A DNA stretch of 64,000 nucleotides, from assembly GCA_002840685.1 (NCBI GenBank), contig PHBU01000011.1, positions 310,001 to 374,000 on the forward strand, given 5' to 3'. This DNA comes from Chloroflexi bacterium HGW-Chloroflexi-6. GTDB lineage: Bacteria; Chloroflexota; Anaerolineae; Anaerolineales; Villigracilaceae. A program made the position numbers and the translations under genes. Within the stretch, counting starts at the first letter, position 1. Every line of letters begins with the position of its first letter. This document shows positions 1 to 6,885 of the stretch, piece after piece. The notes under the pieces were generated by a model. That model made no database searches and had not been told where the DNA came from. It was given only the letters and a program-made list of their open reading frames with translations.

Positions 1-67
1 TGCGCCGGGCACAAGTTTGCGGACTTCGAACAGTGTTAGAATAGTGAAAAATATAATCACCCTGTAA

Positions 68-96
68 TTGACGTACTAAATTGCCCATGCTATTAT
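68..96 (+). promoter_or_regulatory. sigma70-type promoter of the PIN/TRAM gene
   Basis: TTGACG at 68-73 and TATTAT at 91-96 are separated by exactly 17 bases. An AAGGAG ribosome-binding site follows at 126-131, seven bases before the ATG at 139. Both boxes are near consensus, so this is one of the clearest promoters in the window. Confidence 0.7.
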
Positions 97-138
97 TATT
101 TTGAATTTATTTTCATTTATTTCACAAGGAGTTATTTA

Positions 139-1197
139 ATGAGTGCTGAATTTTTTATCCGAATTATCGGAATGTTTGTTTTCTTTTTGTTTGGCGGGTA
201 CTGGGGGTTCTGGTTTGGCACACAAAATGGTTTCAATCCGATCACTTATGCTTTGGGGTACTCAATGGTCGGAGCTTTGTTTGGCCTGGTTCTGACACCC
301 TGGTTTACCATCCGCCCGATCCGCTGGCTGCGCTCTCTCTTGAGCCAGGTTTCTGCTGAAACACTTTTCTCGGGCTTGCTCGGGCTGGTCATGGGATTGG
401 TTGTTGCCGCCCTGCTGACCTTCCCGCTTTCCATGTTGCCATCTCCATTTCGCGATATTTTGCCTTTCATGGCAGTATTGTTATTCAGCTATTTTGGGGT
501 TGCACTGTTTGTAATGCGCCAGACAGATATGCTGGGTGTGATCGGCGCATTCTCAGGCCGAGGCAGCGGCGAAGCTGCAACAAGCCCATCGTGGAGTCAG
601 CCTACACGCACAATCTTGCTGGATACGAGCGTGATTATCGATGGGCGCGTGGCCGATATCGCCAAAACCGGTTTCCTACCGGGGACGCTGCTCATCCCGC
701 GCTTCGTGCTGAATGAGTTGCAGTATATCGCCGATTCGGCCGACTCCTTGCGCCGCCAGCGCGGACGGCGCGGCATGGAAGTACTCTCAGAATTACAGAA
801 AACTTCGGCAGTAACGGTTCGTATCAGCGACATCGATGTGGACGGCGTCCGCGAAGTGGATGACAAACTGGTCATCCTGGCCCGCCAGTTGAAATGCCCG
901 ATCCTGACCAACGATTACAACCTGAACCGGGTGGCCGAGTTGCAGGGTGTGGTCATCCTGAATATCAACGAACTGGCCAATGCCGTTAAATCGGTTGTGC
1001 TCCCCGGCGAGACCTTCAATATTCAGATCATTCAGGAAGGCAAGGAAACCAATCAGGGTGTTGGCTACATGGAAGACGGCACGATGGTGGTGATCGAAAA
1101 CGGCAACAAATTCCTCGGCGTTCACAAAAACGTGACTGTCACCAAAGTTCTGCAAACTGCCGCAGGGCGCATGATCTTCGCCCGCCCGGAAGATTAA
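139..1197 (+). CDS. Membrane-anchored PIN/TRAM domain protein (YacL-like)
   Basis: The 352-residue protein starts with about four hydrophobic segments (residues 7-130). A PIN nuclease domain follows at about 157-275, opening with LLDTSVIIDGR and keeping later acidic residues (VDDKL, TNDYN). A TRAM domain occupies about 285-345 (GVGYMEDGTMVV). This TM-PIN-TRAM order is that of the YacL/PilT-N family. PIN domains bind Mg2+ or Mn2+ and usually cleave RNA, and TRAM domains bind RNA, so a membrane-tethered RNase is the likely role; the substrate is unknown. The start is fixed by a good RBS and promoter. The gene is monocistronic and ends at a bidirectional terminator. Confidence 0.9.
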   Translation: MSAEFFIRIIGMFVFFLFGGYWGFWFGTQNGFNPITYALGYSMVGALFGLVLTPWFTIRPIRWLRSLLSQVSAETLFSGLLGLVMGLVVAALLTFPLSMLPSPFRDILPFMAVLLFSYFGVALFVMRQTDMLGVIGAFSGRGSGEAATSPSWSQPTRTILLDTSVIIDGRVADIAKTGFLPGTLLIPRFVLNELQYIADSADSLRRQRGRRGMEVLSELQKTSAVTVRISDIDVDGVREVDDKLVILARQLKCPILTNDYNLNRVAELQGVVILNINELANAVKSVVLPGETFNIQIIQEGKETNQGVGYMEDGTMVVIENGNKFLGVHKNVTVTKVLQTAAGRMIFARPED

Positions 1198-1213
1198 TCA
1201 TCCACAAACAAGC

Positions 1214-1245
1214 AAAAAGCGCGGCCTGCAAAGCCGCGCTTTTTT
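1214..1245. terminator. Bidirectional intrinsic terminator
   Basis: A 12-base stem (AAAAAGCGCGGC with its complement) with a 7-base loop is flanked by A and T runs. It lies between the convergent PIN/TRAM and sulfotransferase genes, so it can end transcription from both sides. Confidence 0.85.
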
Positions 1246-1263
1246 ATTTTCTGAATCCCGCTA

Positions 1264-2118
1264 CTACCAATCGTTGTTTTTCTCGTATCCCAGGCGGACA
1301 AGCAAATCCCCGGCGACTTCCTTGAACAAGGATTTATGCTCGTCCTTGAAATACTTTGCCCACTCACCGGTTTTGCCGGAGCGGAAGGTTTTCGACTTTT
1401 TAGGCTGGATGGTCTCGACAAGAATTTCCAACGCTTTTTCACGCGGAGTCGGGATTTTGTAACCGGTCTTTTCGAGTTGGTCGAGCATGGCGGTCAGCAT
1501 TTCATCACGCTTATTGATCAAATCTTCGAAGCGCAAGCAGAGCACGGAGGGCTGTTCCAGCCACTCGAAGACACCCTGGTAGCGCCTTTTGACATCCACC
1601 ATGTAAAACCCGTCTTTATCAACGCCGCTGATGGCCACCTTCAGACGCTCGTCAAAATCTGAAAGGTTCTGGTAATAATCATGCAGACCATGGCCTTCGT
1701 GCATATCGGTGGCATAAAAAACGTGCGAGACAAGCATATCGCGCGGGTCACGATAGACAAAATAATTGGCCCGCCCGGGAGCGCACAACAAAGTGACGTT
1801 TTCGGGAGTGGCATCAACATAACCCCAGCCAATCACGCCCCGCGGAATACGGTCAATCTGCGCCTGAACTTCGCCGGCATCGAAACGCCCGCCGGCAGCC
1901 TTGACCGTGCGCACCGGTTCGGTTTGAACGTAGGCATACGGCGCAATCTGACAGAACCCGCTCAGGATCTGGGTCAACAGGTGCGAGCCGCTCTTGGGCT
2001 TGGCGTTGCCGAAAATCGGCGGCGCGTCGCCAAAAGAAAGGCGCTTCCAGCGTAAGACAGCCTGGGCGTACTTCGCGGTCGGGCGAAAGGTGCGGTAGAG
2101 TGTGTCAGAGAGTGCCAT
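1264..2118 (-). CDS. Sulfotransferase domain protein
   Basis: The 284-residue protein resembles PAPS-dependent sulfotransferases. The PKSGSH motif at residues 41-46 fits the 5'-phosphosulfate-binding loop. LRFEDLI near residue 196 fits the region before the 3'-phosphate site, and FRSGKTGEW near the C-terminus is the usual closing motif. It would move sulfate from PAPS to a hydroxyl, probably on a glycan given its neighbours. It is the last gene of the minus-strand nonulosonate block, 52 bases behind neuB, and a palindromic repeat occupies the gap. The PAPS synthase Sat-CysC is 5 kb away on the same strand. The acceptor cannot be read from sequence. Confidence 0.85.
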   Translation of the reverse strand: MALSDTLYRTFRPTAKYAQAVLRWKRLSFGDAPPIFGNAKPKSGSHLLTQILSGFCQIAPYAYVQTEPVRTVKAAGGRFDAGEVQAQIDRIPRGVIGWGYVDATPENVTLLCAPGRANYFVYRDPRDMLVSHVFYATDMHEGHGLHDYYQNLSDFDERLKVAISGVDKDGFYMVDVKRRYQGVFEWLEQPSVLCLRFEDLINKRDEMLTAMLDQLEKTGYKIPTPREKALEILVETIQPKKSKTFRSGKTGEWAKYFKDEHKSLFKEVAGDLLVRLGYEKNNDW

Positions 2119-2130
2119 GATTATTTATCC

Positions 2131-2160
2131 GTAGGAGCGACCGTGAAGGGTCGCCCCTAC
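2131..2160 (-). repeat. Palindromic intergenic repeat, copy 1
   Basis: A 30-base hairpin with arms GTAGGAGCGACC and GGTCGCCCCTAC (one mismatch). Its outer arm GTAGGRGCG is shared with copies at 4287-4315 and 5167-5195. It fills the gap between the neuB stop and the sulfotransferase start. Confidence 0.75.
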
Positions 2161-2169
2161 AGGAATGGA

Positions 2170-3054
2170 TTACTCACTATCTTTAATGCGGCGCAACTTC
2201 TTGCGCGACGACATCTCGCTATCATAAACCTTTTTGACACCGTCGCCGAGGCCGGCTTCGGTGACACGAATATACTTGACCAGTTTTTCAAAGCCACCCG
2301 GTTCAACAGACGCGGCCTGGTCGCTGCCCCACATCGCCCGGTCGAGGGTGAAGTGGCGCTCGACAGCGCAAGCGCCCAAAGCCACCGCCACCGCGGAGGG
2401 CACGAGGCCGACTTCGTGACCGGAATAACCGATCGGTGTGTTCGGGAATTCGCGGCGCAAGGTTTCCACCATGCGCAGGTTGAGTTCTTCCGGGTCGCAC
2501 GGGTAAGCGCTGGTGCAGTGCATGATCATCAGGTTTTCCAACCCGGCCGCATCCACGCCGCGATGGATCTCGTCCATCGTGGACATGCCGGTCGAGATGA
2601 TGATCGGCTTGCCGGTCTTGCGGGCATACTTCAACAGCGCCAGGTCGGTCAGTGATGCGGAGGGCACTTTGTAGGCCGGGGTATCGAACTGGCCCATAAA
2701 ATCGACAGAAGGCTCGTCCCAAACCGAAACCATCCAGTCGATGCCCAGGTCGCGGCAGTGACGGTCGATCTCAATATAGGCTTCTTTGTCAAATTCGACT
2801 TTGTAACGGTAATCCAAATAGCTGATGTAACCCCAGGGTGTCTCGCGCATTTGCTTCTGCTGTTCGAGCGGGGTGCAGACTTCCGGGGTGCGTTTCTGGA
2901 ATTTGACCGCGTCCGCGCCGGCGTGAGCGGCGGCCTTGATCATTTCTTTGGCAATTCCCAGATCGCCGTTGTGGTTAATGCCGATCTCCGCGATGATATA
3001 AGCAGGGTGCCCATCGCCGACCAGTTTGCTGCCAAACTTTATTTCACGAGTCAT
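2170..3054 (-). CDS. neuB: N-acetylneuraminate (nonulosonate) synthase, NeuB family, without SAF domain
   Basis: This 294-residue TIM-barrel enzyme condenses PEP with an N-acetylmannosamine-type sugar to give a nonulosonic acid. AEIGINHNGD near residue 21 and GADAVKFQKR near 47 are NeuB hallmarks; IGYSGHE and ERHFTLDRAMWGSDQ lie near 203 and 220. The family is usually about 340 residues, with a C-terminal SAF (antifreeze-like) domain that caps the partner active site. Here the protein stops after the barrel, and only 52 bases separate it from the next gene, so a frameshifted SAF tail is not hidden downstream. The start ATG overlaps the stop of the NeuA-KdsC gene (ATGA). Whether the product is sialic, legionaminic or another acid cannot be told. 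Confidence 0.87.
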   Translation of the reverse strand: MTREIKFGSKLVGDGHPAYIIAEIGINHNGDLGIAKEMIKAAAHAGADAVKFQKRTPEVCTPLEQQKQMRETPWGYISYLDYRYKVEFDKEAYIEIDRHCRDLGIDWMVSVWDEPSVDFMGQFDTPAYKVPSASLTDLALLKYARKTGKPIIISTGMSTMDEIHRGVDAAGLENLMIMHCTSAYPCDPEELNLRMVETLRREFPNTPIGYSGHEVGLVPSAVAVALGACAVERHFTLDRAMWGSDQAASVEPGGFEKLVKYIRVTEAGLGDGVKKVYDSEMSSRKKLRRIKDSE

Positions 3055-4277
3055 TTTTTCTCCTGTAGGATTAAATCACACACTTCCCTCACGGCGCCAT
3101 GCCCACCCGTCTTGCGGGTTACAAAATCGGCAGCGCGCAATACTTCGGGTTGGGCATCAGCCACCGCCACCGCCCAACCGGCCACTTCGAAACAGGGCAG
3201 GTCGTTGATATCGTTGCCGACATAGATCACGCGTGAAGGGTCAATTTTACGCTCTTTTAGTAAATTTTCCAGCACTTTGGCCTTGTCATCCAGACCAACA
3301 CCTTGAATGGCTTCGACGCGCATCTTTTTGGCGCGCGCTGCGACCACCGGGTTGACCTCTGACGACAAAATGACCACTTCAGTGCCCATCTGACGCAGTT
3401 TAGTCATGATCAGGCTGTCGCCGCGGTTGGCAGCGATCATCTCACGACCGTCCTCGCTGACCCAGACGCGGTTATCGGTGACAACACCGTCAAAGTCGAG
3501 CACCAACAGATCGACCTGCCCCGGCATCGGGCGGCGGGCGCGCCCCGGCGAAACCATCTCGAGGCCGCCAAAGGCCACCAGCCACTCAGCCCGCACCCAA
3601 TCGCGCAGGTTGTCCAGATCGACCGTAAAGTTCGGGTCGATCAAGAGCGGGTAGATCGTCTTGCCGCTCATCGAACCATTTAGAATCGCGGCAGGGCGGA
3701 TGGCATCGATGTGCCCGGTTTGCCAGTAGATATCCGGCAGAATCTGCCGGGGAGCATTGTACGGTTCTTCGATCCCCTCCACTGCAAGCAGATTCGCCAT
3801 CGGAGCGGCTTCGCCAGCCGGTAAGCGCCACATTTTATGCGGGTTTTGCCCGGCCGGGACGATGCCCCGCACCGAATCGGCGTCAGCGTGCTGGAGCAGG
3901 ATGCGCACCGCATCGTCCACCAACCCGAGCGGGCGGACCGGCGAGGTGGGCCTTAGCTGCACAACGACATCCGGCTTGTAACCCTCGTTCTTTTCCAGCC
4001 ATTCGAGCGCATGAACGAAAACAGGCAGGTCGGTGGTCTTGTCCTCGGCAAACTCGGCCGGGCGCAGAAAAGGCGTTTCAGCGCCCCAGGCGCGAGCCAC
4101 GGCAGCAATCTCCGCGTCATCGGTACTGACAATGACGCGGGTCACCAATTCCGACTTCAACCCGGCAGCAATGCTCCAGGCGATCAGCGGATAACCGCTA
4201 AAATCACGAATATTCTTGCGCGGAATACCTTTCGACCCGCCGCGCGCGGGGATGATGGCGAGAACTTCAGGTTTCAT
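3051..4277 (-). CDS. neuA: NeuA-KdsC fusion: acylneuraminate cytidylyltransferase with HAD phosphatase
   Basis: The 408-residue protein has two domains. Residues 1-232 are a CMP-nonulosonate synthetase (IIPARGGSKGIPRKN at the N-terminus binds CTP). Residues 243-405 are a KdsC-like HAD phosphatase with DFDGVVTD, an SSE motif and GNDINDL. NeuA activates the sugar acid, and the HAD part could remove the phosphate left by NeuB-type condensation. The same domain order occurs in animal CMAS. I chose the ATG at 4277 because the cytidylyltransferase motif begins directly after it and the longer reading runs through a palindromic repeat. It overlaps neuB by four bases, suggesting translational coupling. 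Confidence 0.88.
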   Translation of the reverse strand: MKPEVLAIIPARGGSKGIPRKNIRDFSGYPLIAWSIAAGLKSELVTRVIVSTDDAEIAAVARAWGAETPFLRPAEFAEDKTTDLPVFVHALEWLEKNEGYKPDVVVQLRPTSPVRPLGLVDDAVRILLQHADADSVRGIVPAGQNPHKMWRLPAGEAAPMANLLAVEGIEEPYNAPRQILPDIYWQTGHIDAIRPAAILNGSMSGKTIYPLLIDPNFTVDLDNLRDWVRAEWLVAFGGLEMVSPGRARRPMPGQVDLLVLDFDGVVTDNRVWVSEDGREMIAANRGDSLIMTKLRQMGTEVVILSSEVNPVVAARAKKMRVEAIQGVGLDDKAKVLENLLKERKIDPSRVIYVGNDINDLPCFEVAGWAVAVADAQPEVLRAADFVTRKTGGHGAVREVCDLILQEKK

Positions 4278-4286
4278 AATATCTCC

Positions 4287-4315
4287 GTAGGGGCGCAGCA
4301 ATGCTGCGCTCCTAC
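4287..4315 (-). repeat. Palindromic intergenic repeat, copy 2
   Basis: A 29-base hairpin with arms GTAGGGGCGCAGCA and TGCTGCGCTCCTAC (one mismatch). It sits about 10 bases upstream of the neuA-kdsC start, and the GGAG of that gene's ribosome-binding site touches its edge. Confidence 0.8.
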
Positions 4316-4320
4316 AATCA

Positions 4321-5154
4321 TTACCAGGCCGTCCAACCGCCATCCACAACCACATTATTGCCGGTCATATAAGAGGATGCATCAGAAGCGAGGAATAATA
4401 AAGCACCGTTCATTTCGTCTTTTTTGGCCATGCGCCCCAAAATCGTCTTGGCGGCATAGTTTTTGGCAAAAAGCTCGTCGTGGTTATTATAAACACCGCC
4501 GGGGGTCAACATGTTGACGCGGATCTCGGTTTCCATGTAGTACGAGGCCAGGTACTTGGTGAATCCGACGATCCCGGCTTTGGTTACGGTGTAATAGACC
4601 GGTTTGAAAGCAGGCTGGGAACCGTCCGCCTTGCGGTAGATGCGCTGGTCGGGGCCGTTCAAGCCGTAGGTCGAACAAATGTTGATGATGCTGCCCTTTT
4701 TACCCTGCGCCACCATCTGCTTGACGCAGGCCTGGGTGACGAGGAAAGTGCCGGTCAGGTTAACGTTCAGGGCGGCATTCCACTGTTCGAGCGGGTATTC
4801 TTCGAAGTTACCGGGCGCAATGCCCTTGTTGACAGCGTCCGGGTCGAACTTTGGGTCGAGGGCAGCGCTGTTGACCAGCACATCCAGGCGGCCAAAGGTT
4901 GAGACAACCTTCTCAACCATGGCGTTGACCGAATCCGGGTTGGTGATGTCGGTCGCCACCGCCAGGGCCTGGTAGCCAGCCCTGGTCAGGTCAGCAGCGA
5001 CGGTGACGCACTTTTCAGCGTTCAGATCCACCACGGCAACCGCCGCTCCGGCTTCGGCCAGGGTGCGGCAAAATTCCACGCCGAGCAAACCAACCCCACC
5101 GGTGACAATCGCCACACGGCCGGTTAAATCAAATTTTTCCTGAATTTTTGGCAT
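4321..5154 (-). CDS. SDR-family oxidoreductase, PtmA-like
   Basis: The 277-residue protein is a classical short-chain dehydrogenase. The cofactor motif TGGVGLLG lies near residue 18, the structural NSA motif near 90, the catalytic Ser in ICSTYG near 160 and the YxxxK pair (YTVTK) near 187. The opening resembles PtmA, an SDR found in Campylobacter flagellin-glycosylation loci and linked to legionaminic acid precursor supply. Its position directly before neuA-kdsC and neuB supports a role in making or changing the nonulosonate precursor. The exact reaction is not evident. It is the first gene of the four-gene block, and a palindromic repeat precedes its start. Confidence 0.85.
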   Translation of the reverse strand: MPKIQEKFDLTGRVAIVTGGVGLLGVEFCRTLAEAGAAVAVVDLNAEKCVTVAADLTRAGYQALAVATDITNPDSVNAMVEKVVSTFGRLDVLVNSAALDPKFDPDAVNKGIAPGNFEEYPLEQWNAALNVNLTGTFLVTQACVKQMVAQGKKGSIINICSTYGLNGPDQRIYRKADGSQPAFKPVYYTVTKAGIVGFTKYLASYYMETEIRVNMLTPGGVYNNHDELFAKNYAAKTILGRMAKKDEMNGALLFLASDASSYMTGNNVVVDGGWTAW

Positions 5155-5166
5155 TTTTGTTCTCCT

Positions 5167-5195
5167 GTAGGGGCGCAGCAGTGCTGCGCCCCTAC
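5167..5195 (-). repeat. Palindromic intergenic repeat, copy 3
   Basis: A perfect 14-base-arm hairpin, GTAGGGGCGCAGCA with TGCTGCGCCCCTAC. On the minus strand it ends in CCTACAGGAGAAC just before the SDR start codon at 5154, so its border forms the Shine-Dalgarno sequence. Confidence 0.82.
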
Positions 5196-5202
5196 AACAC
5201 GA

Positions 5203-6810
5203 TTATGGTTTTCCGTACAATACATTCCCCTGCGATTTTTCGAGCAAGGTCAAGCCGTCGAATTGTAACGCGATTTCTTCGCCAAAGGCGCCTTCAATGT
5301 CGGATGTGTCAAACAGGGCCAGCACAGCCCGCCCGGCCAGCAGTTCTTCGCGCATTTCAGCCAGGGACTGCTCATAGCCGGTGCGCGGCAGGCCGCTCAC
5401 GGGGTTGATCGTGGTCGGGATAACGCGGCTGGCGCGCCCGGTCACCAGGTAAACTGCCGGTGGTGAGTTGGAGTAGATCGCCACATCGGGCGGCAGATCC
5501 TCGATGATCGCCAGCACATTCATCTGGCGCCAGCGCCAGGAGGCGTAGCCCAGACCGTCGATTTCATGCAATTCTGCCAGAGAGCGTTGAAAGTTGAAGG
5601 TTGAAAGCGCTAGGATGGCAGCCACTACAGTCAAGGCAAATGGAACGCGGATTTGGCGGATAATGCGGATGAACACAGATTTTTTTTCTTGCTCTTCCTT
5701 CGTGCCCTTCGTGTCCTTTGTGTTTAAGCTCTGTAATACAGCAACCAGCAAAATCATCCACGAAACATACAGCGGGGAAAGAATTCGGTGCTGGAATTTG
5801 GTGCTGGCATCGAAGAAACTCATCGAAAACAGAACCGCGCACAGGTAGCCAAAGATGTATATGGCCGTGGTAAACGTCAACGGATTGGGGGATTTCTCGA
5901 TCTCGCGTGTAAAGAGTAAATTCCAGGCATGGTAAACCAGCCAGGCCAGCAGGAATATCCCAATCGTGATCAGCAGAACGCTTAATGCACCGGATTTAAA
6001 CAGCCAGTCTTGCCAGGTTGGGAACGGGGAGATGAACTGGGAAAAATTAAACAAACCAACGCGGATATTGGAAATTTGGATCGGGTTGAATTGGATAACA
6101 CGATTGGTGGCCGAATCGGCGACCAGGCTGTTACGAATGAACCAGATCGCAATCGGCGGAATGACCCCGGCCAGGAAGAGAGCGATCCGCTTCAGGCGCG
6201 AATGGTGGGAGAGCAGGAAGATGGCAAGCAGGAAAGTGGCGATCAGAGCCAGACCGGAGTAACGAGTCAGGAAAGCCAGGCCGGTACAAAGCCCGGCCAA
6301 AAAGATGAAAGATGAAAGCCCCTTTCTTTCTTCATCCTTGATGCCCAAATCAAAAAACAAAAATGATAGCAAACTGAAAAATAAAAACAACGGTTCGCTC
6401 AAAACCTGGGCATGGATCCGCAGCAGTTGAGCGTTGGTGGCAAAGAGCAGGGCCAGGAAAATTCCGGCCATCTGTGATTTGGTCGCGCGAAACCCAAGCA
6501 GCCCGATCAACCCGGTGTTGGCGGCAATGAGCAGGACGTTCAGGACGCGCGCGCCGCGATAGGGGTCGAGGCCCAAAAGGCCGATCCCGCTCAGGGTCAG
6601 CGACAAAAGCGGCGGGTAGTGCGTGACCGCTTCCAAATCACTATCCAGCCAAACGTCGCTGTAGCCGGTTCCGGCCAAAAGCGAGCGCGCTCCGCCGATG
6701 TACGCGGCAGAGTCATTGGTCAGCCCAAGACCGGAGGGGGTGGCGTACCACAGCGCAAATCCGGCGGCAATGGAGAGAATGGAGAGTGAAATGTAAAAAA
6801 GGCGGGACAT
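5203..6810 (-). CDS. GT39-like integral membrane glycosyltransferase
   Basis: The protein, about 535 residues with many hydrophobic helices, has the layout of ArnT/PMT-type GT-C enzymes. These take a sugar from a polyprenyl-phosphate carrier on the outer face of the membrane. After the first helix, GLTNDSAAYIGGARSLL carries the acidic residue typical of the first loop; EAVTHYPPLLSL and HAQVLSEPLFLF follow. I chose the ATG at 6810 because the longer reading runs through the terminator of the upstream sat-cysC gene. Near residue 370 a hydrophilic stretch (NTKDTKGTKEEQEKK) is encoded by a tandem repeat, apparently inserted in frame. The acceptor is unknown. Confidence 0.8.
   Translation of the reverse strand: MSRLFYISLSILSIAAGFALWYATPSGLGLTNDSAAYIGGARSLLAGTGYSDVWLDSDLEAVTHYPPLLSLTLSGIGLLGLDPYRGARVLNVLLIAANTGLIGLLGFRATKSQMAGIFLALLFATNAQLLRIHAQVLSEPLFLFFSLLSFLFFDLGIKDEERKGLSSFIFLAGLCTGLAFLTRYSGLALIATFLLAIFLLSHHSRLKRIALFLAGVIPPIAIWFIRNSLVADSATNRVIQFNPIQISNIRVGLFNFSQFISPFPTWQDWLFKSGALSVLLITIGIFLLAWLVYHAWNLLFTREIEKSPNPLTFTTAIYIFGYLCAVLFSMSFFDASTKFQHRILSPLYVSWMILLVAVLQSLNTKDTKGTKEEQEKKSVFIRIIRQIRVPFALTVVAAILALSTFNFQRSLAELHEIDGLGYASWRWRQMNVLAIIEDLPPDVAIYSNSPPAVYLVTGRASRVIPTTINPVSGLPRTGYEQSLAEMREELLAGRAVLALFDTSDIEGAFGEEIALQFDGLTLLEKSQGNVLYGKP
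5583..5732. repeat. Two dispersed-type tandem repeats inside the glycosyltransferase gene
   Basis: On the minus strand, 5690-5732 carries a degenerate series of GGACACGAAGGGCACGAAG type, followed by ATCCGCATTATCCGCCAAAT (about 5641-5680). At 5583-5610 there is a second simple repeat built from TTGAAAG/TTGAAGG units. Both are low-complexity motifs that I know mainly from noncoding DNA of large bacterial genomes. Here they stay in frame and encode a loop between membrane helices. Confidence 0.6.
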
Positions 6811-6826
6811 GGTCAAATTGGGGATC

Positions 6827-6870
6827 AAAAAAAACATGCCCGTTCCCAACCCGGCGGATTGGGAACGGGC
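6827..6870 (-). terminator. Intrinsic terminator of sat-cysC
   Basis: A perfect 12-base stem (GCCCGTTCCCAA with its complement, 9-base loop) is followed on the minus strand by AT G and eight T residues. It lies just after the stop of the gene at 6886 and shows that the glycosyltransferase downstream is a separate transcript. Confidence 0.88.
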
Positions 6871-6885
6871 CGTCAAGTCTAATTT

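Noticed and set aside
2119..2169. Possible frameshifted SAF domain after neuB
   Set aside because: Only about 50 bases, filled by a hairpin repeat, separate neuB from the next gene, so a 60-residue SAF domain cannot be hidden there.
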